A stretch of DNA of 64,000 nt from Paenibacillus oleatilyticus (GCF_018998565.1 NZ_JAHNZO010000013.1:6666-70665); one strand, 5' to 3'. Counted from the stretch's first letter, positions 15,096 through 23,842 are shown. The notes: generated by a model not told the origin, from the sequence alone. Program-made: numbers and translations.

Positions 15096-15244
15096 TTAAG
15101 AAAAAATGAATTTATGGCTATGCCGTTGAATGATGATGAGGTGAACGATATACTAAATATAGTATCGATTAGGTAAATTGTCCTATAATTGATTGTTTTT
15201 ACATATACGATAATGATAATAAAGTATTGCAACCATTCGTTCAT

Positions 15245-15378
15245 GGCAAACCTGCCGAAAGGCAGCGACGCAAAGCTTAGGGTCTAAGGTCCGCAGACGG
15301 ACTACGACAGCCTGGCCGCCGAAAAGATGCGGAATTCACCGGCTGTTTCTTCTGTTACGGGGGAGGCGGCCTTTTTTT
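15245..15378 (+). promoter_or_regulatory. Cyclic di-GMP-I (GEMM-I) riboswitch with terminator
   Basis: The aptamer matches the GEMM-I pattern in order: GGCAAACC (15245-15252), a GAAA tetraloop stem (CTGCC-GAAA-GGCAG), GACGCAAAGC, GGGTCTAAG, a variable hairpin GTCCG-cagA-CGGAC, then CCTGGCCGCCGA at the 3' end. The last strand of P1, GGCCGCC (15314-15320), is also an exact complement of GGCGGCC (15365-15371), which is followed by seven T. Ligand-stabilised P1 would therefore block the terminator, so c-di-GMP should turn the downstream PilZ gene on. The mode is inferred from base pairing only. Confidence 0.88.
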
Positions 15379-15422
15379 GCGCCAAGGACATCACTTAAAA
15401 ATCAAGGATGGTGACGTAGCGG

Positions 15423-16106
15423 ATGAACACACCGGCTGTTTCCCGCAATCTTAACAATTTCAAAGAAAGACATCGCGGCTCCGGCACGGTTATGCTGAAC
15501 AGCCGAATTGTAGTGGAGAAAGAGAAATTTGTGTCCACCGGGACATTGACGTACGTCGAAGGGGACATTCTCGAAATCGAAATGTCGGAGTACAAAGCGT
15601 TCGAATTGGGCGATGCGGTCAAGCTGACGATTTATTCGCCGGGCGGCTTTTACCCGTTCGAGTCGACGGTCGTTGCGAAGGATCAGGGCGTGGTTATGGT
15701 CCTTATTCCGCCCCAGCATCAGAACCGGTTCGCGGAAAAGCGCGAGCATCCCCGGGTTCAGGTGAGTCAAAAGGGCGCTCTCGTATCGTACCGCAACGAG
15801 GACGGTTCCTGGCAGGTGCCGGAGGGGCAGATTCCACTTACTGTTAAAAACATCAGCCTCAGCGGGATAGGTTTTATCGTAGAAGAGCCCGTCGAGCTTG
15901 ACCGGGACGCGCTGGTGCAGCTGCATCTCGACCTTGGCTTCTCTATGCACTGCCGTGCGGAAATTATACGGACGGAGCCGGTGGAGTTCGGCTGTTATTA
16001 TGGGGCCCATTTCGCCGAAATGGCGGCGGATAAGGCCAATTCACTGCGCGCATTCATCCTGAAAAAACAGGTGGAGACGCATTTTGCGCAGAAACGGGAA
16101 GAGTAA
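15423..16106 (+). CDS. PilZ-domain c-di-GMP receptor protein
   Basis: A 227-residue cytoplasmic protein with an N-terminal YcgR-like beta-barrel part (about residues 18-100) and a C-terminal PilZ domain. Both PilZ signatures are present: R107-x3-R111 in KREHPRVQV and N143-x-S145-x2-G148 in NISLSGIGF, so c-di-GMP binding is expected. Proteins of this build slow flagella or steer matrix and surface behaviour. The gene sits behind a c-di-GMP riboswitch, so the second messenger would control both synthesis and activity. The start ATG at 15423 has only a loose site (AAGGA about 15 bases upstream). Confidence 0.9.
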   Translation: MNTPAVSRNLNNFKERHRGSGTVMLNSRIVVEKEKFVSTGTLTYVEGDILEIEMSEYKAFELGDAVKLTIYSPGGFYPFESTVVAKDQGVVMVLIPPQHQNRFAEKREHPRVQVSQKGALVSYRNEDGSWQVPEGQIPLTVKNISLSGIGFIVEEPVELDRDALVQLHLDLGFSMHCRAEIIRTEPVEFGCYYGAHFAEMAADKANSLRAFILKKQVETHFAQKREE

Positions 16107-16195
16107 AAAAGGCGCAGCTTCATCGGCAAACGCGCCGGACTGGTTGGTAACTTGGAGCATATCTTAAAGATAAAAGCTTCGAGGTGGTGAACAGC

Positions 16196-16915
16196 ATGGC
16201 GTTTACGATGAAATACGAGATCGTTCCCCGGTATTTGTCGGGGCCGAGCCAACGCCGCCCGGTTCTTGCTCTGGACCCGTGCCGCTTCATGGTGGCGCAC
16301 GATACGGGCAATCCCGGTGCGACGGCTGCATCCAACGTAGCGTATTACGAACGGACCCGAAACGACATGTCGGCTTCGGCGCATTTGTTTGTCGACGACC
16401 GGGAGATTATCGAGTGCATCCCTTTTTTGACGGGGGCTCCGGAGAAGGCGTATCACGTTGTATATAACGTAACCACGGACAACGCCCGTTACGGTGTGGA
16501 TGCCAACGATGCGGCCGGTGCGGTCGAGCTTTGTTACGGCGGAAGCATCAATCTGGCGGAAGCGTATAAACGGTACGTGTGGGTACTGGCGTATGCCTGC
16601 TACCGGTACGGCTTGAATCCGGGGACGGACATTGCCGGCCATTACATGCTCGATCCGGCACGGCGCACGGACCCTATGGAGCCGCTGCGACTGCTCGGCA
16701 AGACGTTTGGTGATTTTCTGCAGGACGTGGCGGACGAGTATGCTTCCAGCGTAACGCCGGACCCGCCGGATGCGCTTCTTAGCGTGGAGGATGCGAATAA
16801 CCTGATCCGTTTTTTGTCTGCGTCGTATTTGGCGATTGACGATGCGGAAGGCCAGGCGGAATTCCACCGGCTGGCGAACGAGCTCAGAAAGGCTTCAGGT
16901 CAGCCGGAAGAGTAG
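16196..16915 (+). CDS. N-acetylmuramoyl-L-alanine amidase (amidase_2 type)
   Basis: A 239-residue peptidoglycan amidase that cuts the lactyl amide between MurNAc and L-Ala. Zinc-site candidates are His in FMVAHDTGNPGA, His in MSASAHLFVDDREII and the late His-containing stretch IAGHYMLDPARRTDP (the family H-x-D/R-x-DP ending). Residues about 30-180 are the catalytic domain and the last 50 residues a short helical tail. There is no signal peptide or cell-wall-binding repeat, so release from the cell would need a holin or lysis; cytoplasmic or phage-derived ancestry is possible. The GAGGTGG site at 16181 supports the ATG at 16196, and it follows the PilZ gene without a clear terminator. Confidence 0.82.
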   Translation: MAFTMKYEIVPRYLSGPSQRRPVLALDPCRFMVAHDTGNPGATAASNVAYYERTRNDMSASAHLFVDDREIIECIPFLTGAPEKAYHVVYNVTTDNARYGVDANDAAGAVELCYGGSINLAEAYKRYVWVLAYACYRYGLNPGTDIAGHYMLDPARRTDPMEPLRLLGKTFGDFLQDVADEYASSVTPDPPDALLSVEDANNLIRFLSASYLAIDDAEGQAEFHRLANELRKASGQPEE

Positions 16916-16940
16916 GCTGCAAACGAGAACGGAACGAATA

Positions 16941-16976
16941 GAGCCGGCCTTGCGGAACGCGAAGCCGGTATTTTTT
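16941..16976 (+). terminator. Terminator after the amidase gene
   Basis: CCGGC (16944-16948) pairs with GCCGG (16964-16968) with an inner TTGCG/CGCGAA stem, followed by TATTTTTT. Confidence 0.75.
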
Positions 16977-16992
16977 GCTGTGCGGGCATGAG

Positions 16993-17022
16993 GTGACACA
17001 AAGGCCGGTTTTGTAGTATAAT
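16993..17022 (+). promoter_or_regulatory. SigA promoter of ychF
   Basis: GTGACA (16993-16998), 18-base spacer, TATAAT (17017-17022), about 50 bases ahead of the ychF start. Confidence 0.7.
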
Positions 17023-17071
17023 TTGAAGTTAGGAATTTGCTTAGAAATACACTGAAGGAGTTGTCCTTTTC

Positions 17072-18172
17072 ATGGCATTGAAAGCAGGGATCGTCGGACT
17101 GCCGAACGTTGGCAAATCTACGTTGTTTAACGCGATTACGCAAGCCGGTGCGGAGTCGGCGAACTACCCGTTTTGTACTATAGATCCGAACGTCGGTGTC
17201 GTCGAGGTGCCGGACGAGCGTCTTGACCGGTTGGCCGAGATTGTGAATCCGAACCGCATCGTGCCGACGGCATTCGAATTCGTCGACATTGCGGGCCTGG
17301 TTAAAGGCGCCAGCAAAGGCGAAGGACTGGGCAATAAATTTTTGGCGCACATCCGCGAGGTGGATGCGATTGTGCACGTCGTGCGCTGCTTCCAGGACGA
17401 AAACATCACGCACGTTTCCGGTACAGTCGATCCGATCAGCGACATCGAGACGATTAACCTCGAGCTGATTTTGGCGGACGTCGATTCCGTCGATAAGCGC
17501 ATTGACCGTTCCCGCAAAAACATGAAGGGCGGCGACAAAAAGTACGCGCAAGAAGTCGAAACGCTCGAACGGATCAAAGAAGCGCTCTACAACGATAAAC
17601 CGGCGCGCAGCGTGGAGCTCAGCGAGGAAGAGAAGCTGCTGATCCGCGATCTGCACCTGCTGACGATGAAGCCGGTGCTGTACGCGGCCAATGTTAGCGA
17701 ATCGGAAGTGGCCGACGCCGAAGGCAATCCGTACGTGCAGAAGGTACGCGAATACGCGGCGCAGGAAGGCGCGGAAGTCGTGCCGATCAGCGCGAAGGTC
17801 GAATCGGAGATCGCAGAGCTGGAAGGCGAAGACAAGGCGATGTTCCTTGAGGAGCTGGGGCTGCAGGAATCCGGCTTAAACCGGCTGATTAAAGCGGCTT
17901 ACAAGCTGCTTGGGTTGTATACGTATTTTACGGCCGGCGTACAGGAAGTGCGCGCATGGACGATCCGCATGGGCACGAAAGCCCCGCAAGCGGCGGCGGT
18001 GATTCATACGGACTTCGAGCGCGGCTTTATTCGGGCGGAAGTCGTCGGCTATGAAGATTTGATCGGTTCCGGCTCGATGAATGCGGCGAAGGAAAAAGGA
18101 CAGCTGCGTCTGGAAGGCAAGGAATATGTCGTTCAGGACGGCGACGTCATGCACTTCCGTTTCAACGTATAG
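17072..18172 (+). CDS. ychF: YchF/Ola1-family ATPase
   Basis: A 366-residue OBG-type P-loop protein that, unlike its relatives, prefers ATP; it binds ribosomes and has been linked to translation and redox stress. The Walker A motif GLPNVGKST is at about residues 8-16, the switch and Walker B region [20 protein letters not shown] follows, and the altered G4 motif is N-x-x-E (AANVSESE) in place of NKxD, which explains ATP use. A C-terminal TGS-like domain ([32 protein letters not shown]) completes it. AAGGAG lies before the ATG. It precedes prfA, a translation termination gene, across a structured spacer. Confidence 0.96.
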   Translation: MALKAGIVGLPNVGKSTLFNAITQAGAESANYPFCTIDPNVGVVEVPDERLDRLAEIVNPNRIVPTAFEFVDIAGLVKGASKGEGLGNKFLAHIREVDAIVHVVRCFQDENITHVSGTVDPISDIETINLELILADVDSVDKRIDRSRKNMKGGDKKYAQEVETLERIKEALYNDKPARSVELSEEEKLLIRDLHLLTMKPVLYAANVSESEVADAEGNPYVQKVREYAAQEGAEVVPISAKVESEIAELEGEDKAMFLEELGLQESGLNRLIKAAYKLLGLYTYFTAGVQEVRAWTIRMGTKAPQAAAVIHTDFERGFIRAEVVGYEDLIGSGSMNAAKEKGQLRLEGKEYVVQDGDVMHFRFNV

Positions 18173-18199
18173 CGAGGCTGGGCTGAGGGACTTGGGGGA

Positions 18200-18262
18200 C
18201 CGTCTCTTGCTTCGGCCGCGATTCGCGGTGAAACGGAGGGAAGAGCAACAGTCGGGAGACGG
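18200..18262 (+). other. Nested hairpin in the ychF-prfA spacer
   Basis: CCGTCTC (18200-18206) pairs with GAGACGG (18256-18262). Inside, TTGCT (18207-18211) pairs with AGCAA (18244-18248), and a perfect CCGCG-ATT-CGCGG hairpin sits at 18216-18228. No T-run follows, so it is not a standard terminator. It could be a processed leader or attenuating structure for prfA. Confidence 0.5.
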
Positions 18263-18342
18263 CTGTGGGCTCCACGGGAGCTGCAAAGGAACCAGAACGG
18301 ACAAACTTACGACAAACGGAATAAAAGAAAGGGTGAATGACG

Positions 18343-19422
18343 ATGCTGGACCGGCTTCAAGCATTGGCCGACCGTTATGAAAAATTGAGTGAGCTGCTGT
18401 GCGACCCGGATGTTGCGGGAGACGCGAAGAAGCTGCGGGAATATTCCAAGGAGCAATCCGACCTGCAGGAGACGTACGACGCCTATATGGAGTATAAAAG
18501 CGTCTCCGAACAATACGAAGCGGCGCGGGCAATGCAGAACGAAAAGCTTGACGATGAAATGAAGGAACTCGTAAAAATGGAGCTCGACGAGCTGTCGGAG
18601 CGCAAAACGGAGCTTGAGGAACGCATTAAGGTTCTCATGATGCCGAAGGATCCGAACGACGACAAGAACGTCATCGTGGAGATCCGCGGCGCGGCCGGCG
18701 GGGACGAGGCGGCCCTGTTTGCGGCTGACCTTTACCGGATGTATTCCAAGTTTGCCGATGCGCAAGGCTGGCGGACGGAAGTCATGGACGTCAACATGAA
18801 TGATCTCGGCGGCTTCAAAGAGATCATCTTCCTGGTGAACGGCAAGGGCGCTTACAGCAAGCTGAAGTTCGAGAGCGGGGCGCACCGCGTGCAGCGCATT
18901 CCGACGACGGAGTCGGGCGGGCGCATCCATACGTCGACGTCGACCGTAGCGGTTATGCCGGAGATGGAAGACTTTGACATCGAGATCAACGATTCGGACA
19001 TTCGCGTCGACACGTTCTGTTCGAGCGGCGCGGGCGGACAGTCCGTCAATACGACGAAATCGGCCGTTCGGGTGACGCACATCCCTACCGGGATCGTGGC
19101 GACCTGTCAGGACGGCAAGTCGCAAAACTCGAACAAAGAGAAGGCGCTGCAGGTACTGCGCGCACGGATTTACGACAAGATGCAGCAGGAAGAAATGGAA
19201 AAGTACGGTGCCGAACGGAAGAGCAAGGTCGGCACGGGCGACCGCTCGGAGCGGATCCGCACGTACAACTTCCCGCAAAGCCGGGTGACCGATCACCGCA
19301 TCGGCTTGACACTGCACCGGCTTGACGCCGTGCTGAACGGCGATATGGAAGAGATCATTTCAGCGCTGACGATCGCCTCGCAAACCGAGCAGATGGAAAA
19401 AGGAGAATACGCCGGTGCGTGA
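18343..19422 (+). CDS. prfA: Peptide chain release factor 1
   Basis: Releases nascent chains at UAA and UAG. The 359-residue product has the usual length. The GGQ loop that enters the peptidyl-transferase centre is in [23 protein letters not shown], and the domain-2 region with the stop-codon-reading PxT-type motif is in [15 protein letters not shown]. Tandem ATGs exist at 18337 and 18343; spacing to GAAAGGG favours 18343. It overlaps prmC by eight bases, a conserved arrangement because PrmC methylates the Gln of the GGQ loop. Confidence 0.97.
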   Translation: MLDRLQALADRYEKLSELLCDPDVAGDAKKLREYSKEQSDLQETYDAYMEYKSVSEQYEAARAMQNEKLDDEMKELVKMELDELSERKTELEERIKVLMMPKDPNDDKNVIVEIRGAAGGDEAALFAADLYRMYSKFADAQGWRTEVMDVNMNDLGGFKEIIFLVNGKGAYSKLKFESGAHRVQRIPTTESGGRIHTSTSTVAVMPEMEDFDIEINDSDIRVDTFCSSGAGGQSVNTTKSAVRVTHIPTGIVATCQDGKSQNSNKEKALQVLRARIYDKMQQEEMEKYGAERKSKVGTGDRSERIRTYNFPQSRVTDHRIGLTLHRLDAVLNGDMEEIISALTIASQTEQMEKGEYAGA

Positions 19423-20338
19423 CGAGCAGCGGATAACGATACGTGAAGCCTATGCCGAGGCTTCTTCTTTTTTGCAGCAGCGCAGGGTGCGGGAGCCGGA
19501 GGCCAACGCCGGCCGGCTGCTGGAGCACCTGCTGGGCGAGAGCCGCAGCGGGCTTCTGCTGCGCTGGCCAGAGCCGTTCCCGCGGGAGCGGGAGGCGGAC
19601 TGGCAGCGGCTGCTCGAGCGCAAGGCGAGCGGCGAGCCGGTGCAGTACATCATTGGGGAGCAGGAGTTCTACGGGCTCCCCTTTACGGTGACGCCGGCGG
19701 TGCTCATCCCGCGGCCGGAGACGGAACTGCTGGTCGAGCAGGTGGTCCTGCTCGGGCGGCAGCTCTTCGGCGGGGCCTCGCACGGGCCGGGCGCCGCGGG
19801 TGTGGCTTCGCCGACGGTCGCAGACGTCGGCACGGGCAGCGGCGCGATCGCGGTGAGCCTCGCGGTGCAGTGCCCTGCGTGGCGCGTGACGGCGTCGGAC
19901 ATCGCGCCGGACGCGCTGGCGGTGGCGCGAGCGAACGCCGAGCGCAACGGGGTGGCCGAGCGGGTCGCCTTCGTGGAAGGGGACCTGCTCGGCCCGTGGA
20001 TCGAGCGCGGCGAGCGGCTCGATCTGGTGGTGTCCAATCCGCCGTACATTCCGGAGGCGGATGAGGCGGGGCTGCAGCCGGAGGTGCGGCTGTTCGAGCC
20101 GCGGACGGCGCTATACGGCGGAGCGGACGGGCTGGAGCCGTACCGCCGCCTGACGGCGCAGCTGGGCGAGCTTCCGGCGATGCCCGCGCTGGTCGGCTTC
20201 GAGGTCGGCCAAGGGCAGGCGGACGAGGTACGTCGTTTGCTGGAGCGGGCGGCCAATTGGGACGAGGTGCGGATCGTACCGGATTTGGCCGGGATCGACC
20301 GGCATGTGATCGCTTATCGCAGCAAGAATCATGCCTGA
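19415..20338 (+). CDS. prmC: Release factor glutamine methyltransferase PrmC
   Basis: Methylates the glutamine of the GGQ motif in release factors with S-adenosylmethionine. The 307-residue protein has the N-terminal helical domain ([29 protein letters not shown]), the SAM loop [16 protein letters not shown] and the catalytic NPPYIP motif (LVVSNPPYI). [11 protein letters not shown] is also typical. The start is GTG at 19415 behind AAGGAG, inside the end of prfA, so the two are coupled. By eye the middle of the gene is richer in G and C than its neighbours, but codon structure stays intact. Confidence 0.95.
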   Translation: MRDEQRITIREAYAEASSFLQQRRVREPEANAGRLLEHLLGESRSGLLLRWPEPFPREREADWQRLLERKASGEPVQYIIGEQEFYGLPFTVTPAVLIPRPETELLVEQVVLLGRQLFGGASHGPGAAGVASPTVADVGTGSGAIAVSLAVQCPAWRVTASDIAPDALAVARANAERNGVAERVAFVEGDLLGPWIERGERLDLVVSNPPYIPEADEAGLQPEVRLFEPRTALYGGADGLEPYRRLTAQLGELPAMPALVGFEVGQGQADEVRRLLERAANWDEVRIVPDLAGIDRHVIAYRSKNHA

Positions 20339-20406
20339 TGGCTGGCTGGACAAGGCCCTCGAACCACGATTTATGCGGAACATACGGAACTTATTTTTCT
20401 GCCCGA

Positions 20407-20435
20407 GTATAAACTCTCTCAAACCCGAGCATACT
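20407..20435 (+). promoter_or_regulatory. Sigma-F-type promoter of spoIIR
   Basis: GTATA (20407-20411), 15-base spacer, GAGCATACT (20427-20435), close to the forespore SigF consensus GTATA-N15-GGnnAnAnT with one mismatch. spoIIR is a known SigF target in B. subtilis. Confidence 0.7.
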
Positions 20436-20476
20436 GACAACTAGAAATGCTAGAGTTCGAGAGGGGCGGTTCGGAG

Positions 20477-21304
20477 ATGGTCAAACGGTTTGCGTGGAAA
20501 CGATATGCGTACTTGGCATTTGCTCTTATGGTGATGCTGGCCTGCTGGGAAACGAACCGTTCCAATGCGATGCTGGCTACGGCGGAACGCGAAATGGAAA
20601 CAGGAAGCTCGATTCCGAAGGAAGCGATCCGTCTGCGCATTCTGGCCAACTCCGACGCTCCGGCCGATCAATGGGTAAAGCGCGAAGTGCGCGACGCCGT
20701 CATGGAGCAGATGAAAAGCTGGGCGACCGAGCCTCAAGGCATCGAAGCGGCCCGCCAAACCTTGCGCAACCATCTGCCCGAGCTCGATAAGCTCGTCGGC
20801 GAAACGCTGCGCAAGAACGGCTTTGACTATACGTATCGCGTGGAACTGGGGATGGTCCCGTTCCCGGCCAAAGTATATAACAACGAAGTGTATCCCGCAG
20901 GAGATTACGAAGCGCTGCGCATCGCTATCGGCGCCGCCGAAGGGCAGAATTGGTGGTGCGTGCTGTTCCCGCCTTTATGCTTTGCGGACACGGGTGTCGT
21001 GAAAAAGAACAACACGGCGTATGCCGCCTCTGTGGAAGAGTCTGTTGAAAATGGCGGGTCGGCGCAAAGCGAACATGCCTCGGCTTCGAAACAGGGCGCT
21101 ACCGAAACCGGAAAGAAAAGCAAGTCAGAGAGTAAAAAGGGAAGCGCCGAAGGCGACGTAAAGGTCCGGAACGGAAAAGTGGCGGATAGCGGCAAAGCAT
21201 CCGTTCCTTCGAAAGCTCAACCGGAAGCTCCGGATGCCCCGCAGCCGGAAGTACGCTTCTTCTTATGGGATCTCATGAACAAAGTCGGCTCGTGGTTTGC
21301 CTGA
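20477..21304 (+). CDS. spoIIR: Stage II sporulation protein R
   Basis: Forespore-made signalling protein that crosses into the intermembrane space and triggers cleavage of pro-SigE by SpoIIGA in the mother cell. The 275-residue product has an N-terminal hydrophobic signal/anchor (YAYLAFALMVMLACW) and the family core IRLRILANSDAPADQWVKREVRDAVM...YEALRIAIGAAEGQNWWCVLFPPLCF. A long Lys/Ser/Glu/Gly-rich linker (about residues 180-250) then leads to the conserved end EVRFFLWDLMNKVGSWF. The linker is longer than in B. subtilis SpoIIR (about 224 residues). The start ATG 20477 has GAGGGG upstream; the more upstream ATG at 20447 lacks support. Confidence 0.95.
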   Translation: MVKRFAWKRYAYLAFALMVMLACWETNRSNAMLATAEREMETGSSIPKEAIRLRILANSDAPADQWVKREVRDAVMEQMKSWATEPQGIEAARQTLRNHLPELDKLVGETLRKNGFDYTYRVELGMVPFPAKVYNNEVYPAGDYEALRIAIGAAEGQNWWCVLFPPLCFADTGVVKKNNTAYAASVEESVENGGSAQSEHASASKQGATETGKKSKSESKKGSAEGDVKVRNGKVADSGKASVPSKAQPEAPDAPQPEVRFFLWDLMNKVGSWFA

Positions 21305-21352
21305 TGCGGCGGCCTGTCCGGGCCGGTCTGTCAGGAAAGGAAGATAACGAAC

Positions 21353-22414
21353 ATGACGACGGAAACTAAGGTGTGGAAAGTGAGCGCGGAAGCCCCTTCC
21401 CGGGAAGCATTACTCGAAGCGGCTGCGCTGCTGCGGAACGGACGAACGGTGGCGTTTCCGACTGAGACAGTGTACGGCCTCGGGGCGGACGCGCGGAACA
21501 CGGAGGCCGTTGCGGACATTTTCGCAGCCAAGGGAAGACCGTCGGATAACCCGCTGATCGTTCATATCGCGGACAGGTCTCAGCTGGAGGAGCTCGTCGC
21601 TCCGCCGGAGGAGGCCGTTTTGCGTTTACTGGACGCCTTCTGGCCAGGGCCGCTGACCGTCGTACTGCCGGTTAAGCCAGGCGCGCTTTCCCCACTCGTT
21701 ACGGCGGGACTTTCCACGGTCGGGCTGCGCATGCCGGGCCATCCTGTCGCGCTCGCGCTGATTGCGGCCTCCGGCTGTCCGGTCGCCGCTCCCAGCGCGA
21801 ACCGCTCCGGCCGTCCGAGCCCGACGAGCGCCTCGCACGTGCTGGGCGATCTTGCGGGCCGCATAGCGGGGATCGTCGACGGGGGAGAGGCCGGGGTCGG
21901 TCTGGAGTCAACCGTGGTGGAATTTGCGGGCGATGCACTTTATATTTTGCGGCCCGGCGGGGTTACGGCAGGGCAGCTTCGCGAAGCGCTGCCGGGCATT
22001 CCCGTGATCGAGCCGCAGGCGGAGCACCGCGAGCCCGACGCTCCGCGCGCACCGGGCATGAAATATGCGCACTACGCTCCACGGGGGACGATGGTGCTTG
22101 TGCAGGGCGCATCGGACGAGCTGGTGCATGCCTGCATGCAGCGCGAGCTGGATGAAGCCCGGGCGCGGGGCGAGCGCACCGGCGTATTAACCTACGCGGA
22201 GCACGCAGATCGCTTCCGCGCGGACCATGTCGTGCCGTGCGGCCGCTTGGACGCCCTGGAGACGGTCGCCCATGGGCTATACGCGGCACTGCGCGAATTC
22301 GATGAAGCCGGGGTCGGCTTCATCGTGGCCGAAGCTTGCCCCGAAGAAGGCCTCGGGGCTGCGATCATGAACCGGCTGCGCAAAGCTGCCGGTGGCCGCA
22401 TTTTAACGGTGTAG
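21353..22414 (+). CDS. ywlC: L-threonylcarbamoyladenylate synthase (Sua5/YwlC type)
   Basis: Makes threonylcarbamoyl-AMP from threonine, bicarbonate and ATP, the first step of the t6A37 modification of ANN-decoding tRNAs. The 353-residue protein has the YrdC-type catalytic domain (GRTVAFPTETVYGLGADA, KGRPSDNPLIVHI, FWPGPLTVVL, TVGLRMPGHPVAL, PVAAPSANRSGRPSPT) in residues 1-210. After the linker RAPGMKYAHYAPRG comes the C-terminal Sua5 domain, which is absent from short TsaC proteins. Gene order spoIIR-ywlC-mntP-ywlE matches B. subtilis. Confidence 0.95.
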   Translation: MTTETKVWKVSAEAPSREALLEAAALLRNGRTVAFPTETVYGLGADARNTEAVADIFAAKGRPSDNPLIVHIADRSQLEELVAPPEEAVLRLLDAFWPGPLTVVLPVKPGALSPLVTAGLSTVGLRMPGHPVALALIAASGCPVAAPSANRSGRPSPTSASHVLGDLAGRIAGIVDGGEAGVGLESTVVEFAGDALYILRPGGVTAGQLREALPGIPVIEPQAEHREPDAPRAPGMKYAHYAPRGTMVLVQGASDELVHACMQRELDEARARGERTGVLTYAEHADRFRADHVVPCGRLDALETVAHGLYAALREFDEAGVGFIVAEACPEEGLGAAIMNRLRKAAGGRILTV

Positions 22415-22558
22415 CTATTTTAGCTTGTGACTCTTCAGCCCGTGTGACCTGCCGTGGGATTCATTCAATCTCTTTTACGGCGTGGCATATTATGGAATTC
22501 ATGTTTGCCCTCTTGTCCGCATATGTTGGTTAAGAAGAGGACAGGGGGTAGGGGAAGC

Positions 22559-23122
22559 ATGGATCTGGCATCGCCGCTGCTGTGGGGACAATTCATTTCC
22601 ATCGGGCTAATGGCGCTGGCCCTCGGTTTGGATGCGTTATCACTGGGGCTCGGGATCGGCATGCGGGGCATCCGCAAGCTTGATATTGCCAAAATCAGCG
22701 TCGTAACCGCCCTGTTCCACATCTTGATGCCGCTCGCGGGAATGTGGATGGGCGGCTATATCAGCGCGCTGATCGGCAAAGTCGCCACGATCTGCGGAGG
22801 CGTCCTTCTGCTGCTGCTCGGAGCGCACATGGTTTACAGCTCCTTGCGCGCGGAAGAGTCTCCGACGTACGATCACCGATCTTTTTGGGGGCTCATGCTG
22901 TTTTCGCTTAGCGTCAGTATCGATTCGTTTTCGGTCGGCGTTTCGCTTGGGATGTTCGCCGGGGATGTCATCATGACCGTTCTCATGTTCGGCACGGCAG
23001 GCGGGCTCATGTCGGTTGTCGGACTGACGCTTGGCCGAAGGGTCGGCGAATGGGTGGGAGAGTATGGCGAAGCGCTGGGCGGCGTCATCCTGCTTGCATT
23101 CGGCATCCGATTTTTGTTGTGA
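22559..23122 (+). CDS. mntP: Putative manganese efflux pump MntP
   Basis: A 187-residue membrane protein of the MntP family, which exports Mn2+. Six hydrophobic helices can be drawn, with the two inverted-repeat motifs GLDALSLGLGIGMRG near residue 22 and SIDSFSVGVSLGMF near residue 120 carrying the membrane Asp residues expected to bind the metal. A strong site AGGGGGTAGGGG precedes the ATG at 22559; the frame is open further up but without a ribosome site. It sits at the B. subtilis ywlD position. Confidence 0.88.
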   Translation: MDLASPLLWGQFISIGLMALALGLDALSLGLGIGMRGIRKLDIAKISVVTALFHILMPLAGMWMGGYISALIGKVATICGGVLLLLLGAHMVYSSLRAEESPTYDHRSFWGLMLFSLSVSIDSFSVGVSLGMFAGDVIMTVLMFGTAGGLMSVVGLTLGRRVGEWVGEYGEALGGVILLAFGIRFLL

Positions 23123-23131
23123 CCGATCCGC

Positions 23132-23150
23132 ACCGCCCTTGGGCGGTTTT
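23132..23150 (+). terminator. Short terminator after mntP
   Basis: ACCGCCC-TT-GGGCGGT followed by TTT. It is followed by a direct repeat GGTTTTGAGGTAA at 23145-23157 and 23165-23177. Confidence 0.55.
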
Positions 23151-23222
23151 GAGGTAAATCCGATGGTTTTGAGGTAATATATAGGGGAGAACCAATTTAA
23201 AGATGAAAGAGGGGAGAATGCG

Positions 23223-23807
23223 ATGAACCGGATCTTGTTCGTTTGTACCGGCAATACGTGCCGCAGTCCGATGGCGGAAGGATTGATGCGAAAAATACTG
23301 GCGGACGAGGGGCTGGCGGGGATTGAGGTAAGGTCCGCCGGGGTAGCCGCCCAAGACGGGACTCCGATCTCCGAGCACGCAGCGACGGTGTTGAAATCAA
23401 GCGGCGGCACAGGGCCCCAGCGTTCTGCAGCTCTTTCGCAATCGACGGTCGAGTGGGCGGATTTGATCCTGACGATGACTTCCGCGCACAAAAGATATAC
23501 GATTCAACGGTTTCCGGGCGCCGTGGACAAGATTCATACCTTGAAGGAATACGTGGAAGCCGATTCGGCAGCTGCGGCGAAAATCGCTGAGGTCGAAAGG
23601 CTGATGACCGATATCCAGCTGAAACAAGCCTTGGCGAAGCCGGTGACGGACGAAGAGCGGTCCCGTATTGTAACGTTACAGCAGGAACTGCCCACTCCGG
23701 ACATCGCCGATCCGTTCGGCGGTTCGCTGCAGCAGTATGAGAGCTGTGCAGTCGAAATTCACGCCTGTCTGATCAAGCTCGCAGCCAAGCTGAAAGAAGC
23801 CCGTTGA
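23223..23807 (+). CDS. ywlE: Protein-arginine phosphatase, YwlE type, with insertion
   Basis: Low-molecular-weight phosphatase that reverses McsB-type protein arginine phosphorylation. The P-loop is VCTGNTCRS with nucleophile Cys8, Arg14 and Thr12, the Thr that marks arginine specificity in YwlE (the tyrosine phosphatases have Ile/Leu). The general acid is in the DPFGG stretch near residue 162. The protein is 194 residues against about 150 in B. subtilis. The extra 45 residues lie between HTLKEYV and IADPFGG, mostly charged helix (AAAAKIAEVERLMTD...DEERSRIVTLQQEL). The AGAGGGGAG site precedes the ATG. Confidence 0.92.
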   Translation: MNRILFVCTGNTCRSPMAEGLMRKILADEGLAGIEVRSAGVAAQDGTPISEHAATVLKSSGGTGPQRSAALSQSTVEWADLILTMTSAHKRYTIQRFPGAVDKIHTLKEYVEADSAAAAKIAEVERLMTDIQLKQALAKPVTDEERSRIVTLQQELPTPDIADPFGGSLQQYESCAVEIHACLIKLAAKLKEAR

Positions 23808-23842
23808 AGCTTTTGTGTTACCGCGCAAGTGGCAAGCTAGGC

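Noticed and set aside
14952..15225. The DnaA-box cluster as the chromosomal origin itself
   Set aside because: dnaA, dnaN, rpmH and gyrase genes are absent around it; only a cluster outside the canonical oriC can be supported.
15209..15227. Fur-box-like GATAATGATAAT
   Set aside because: The first two hexamers match, but the inverted third one does not (13 of 19 positions), and the region is AT-rich, so chance is likely.
16196..16915. Prophage remnant marked by the amidase
   Set aside because: The amidase is of a type found in phages, but no holin, structural, integrase or repressor gene is near and the flanks are housekeeping genes.
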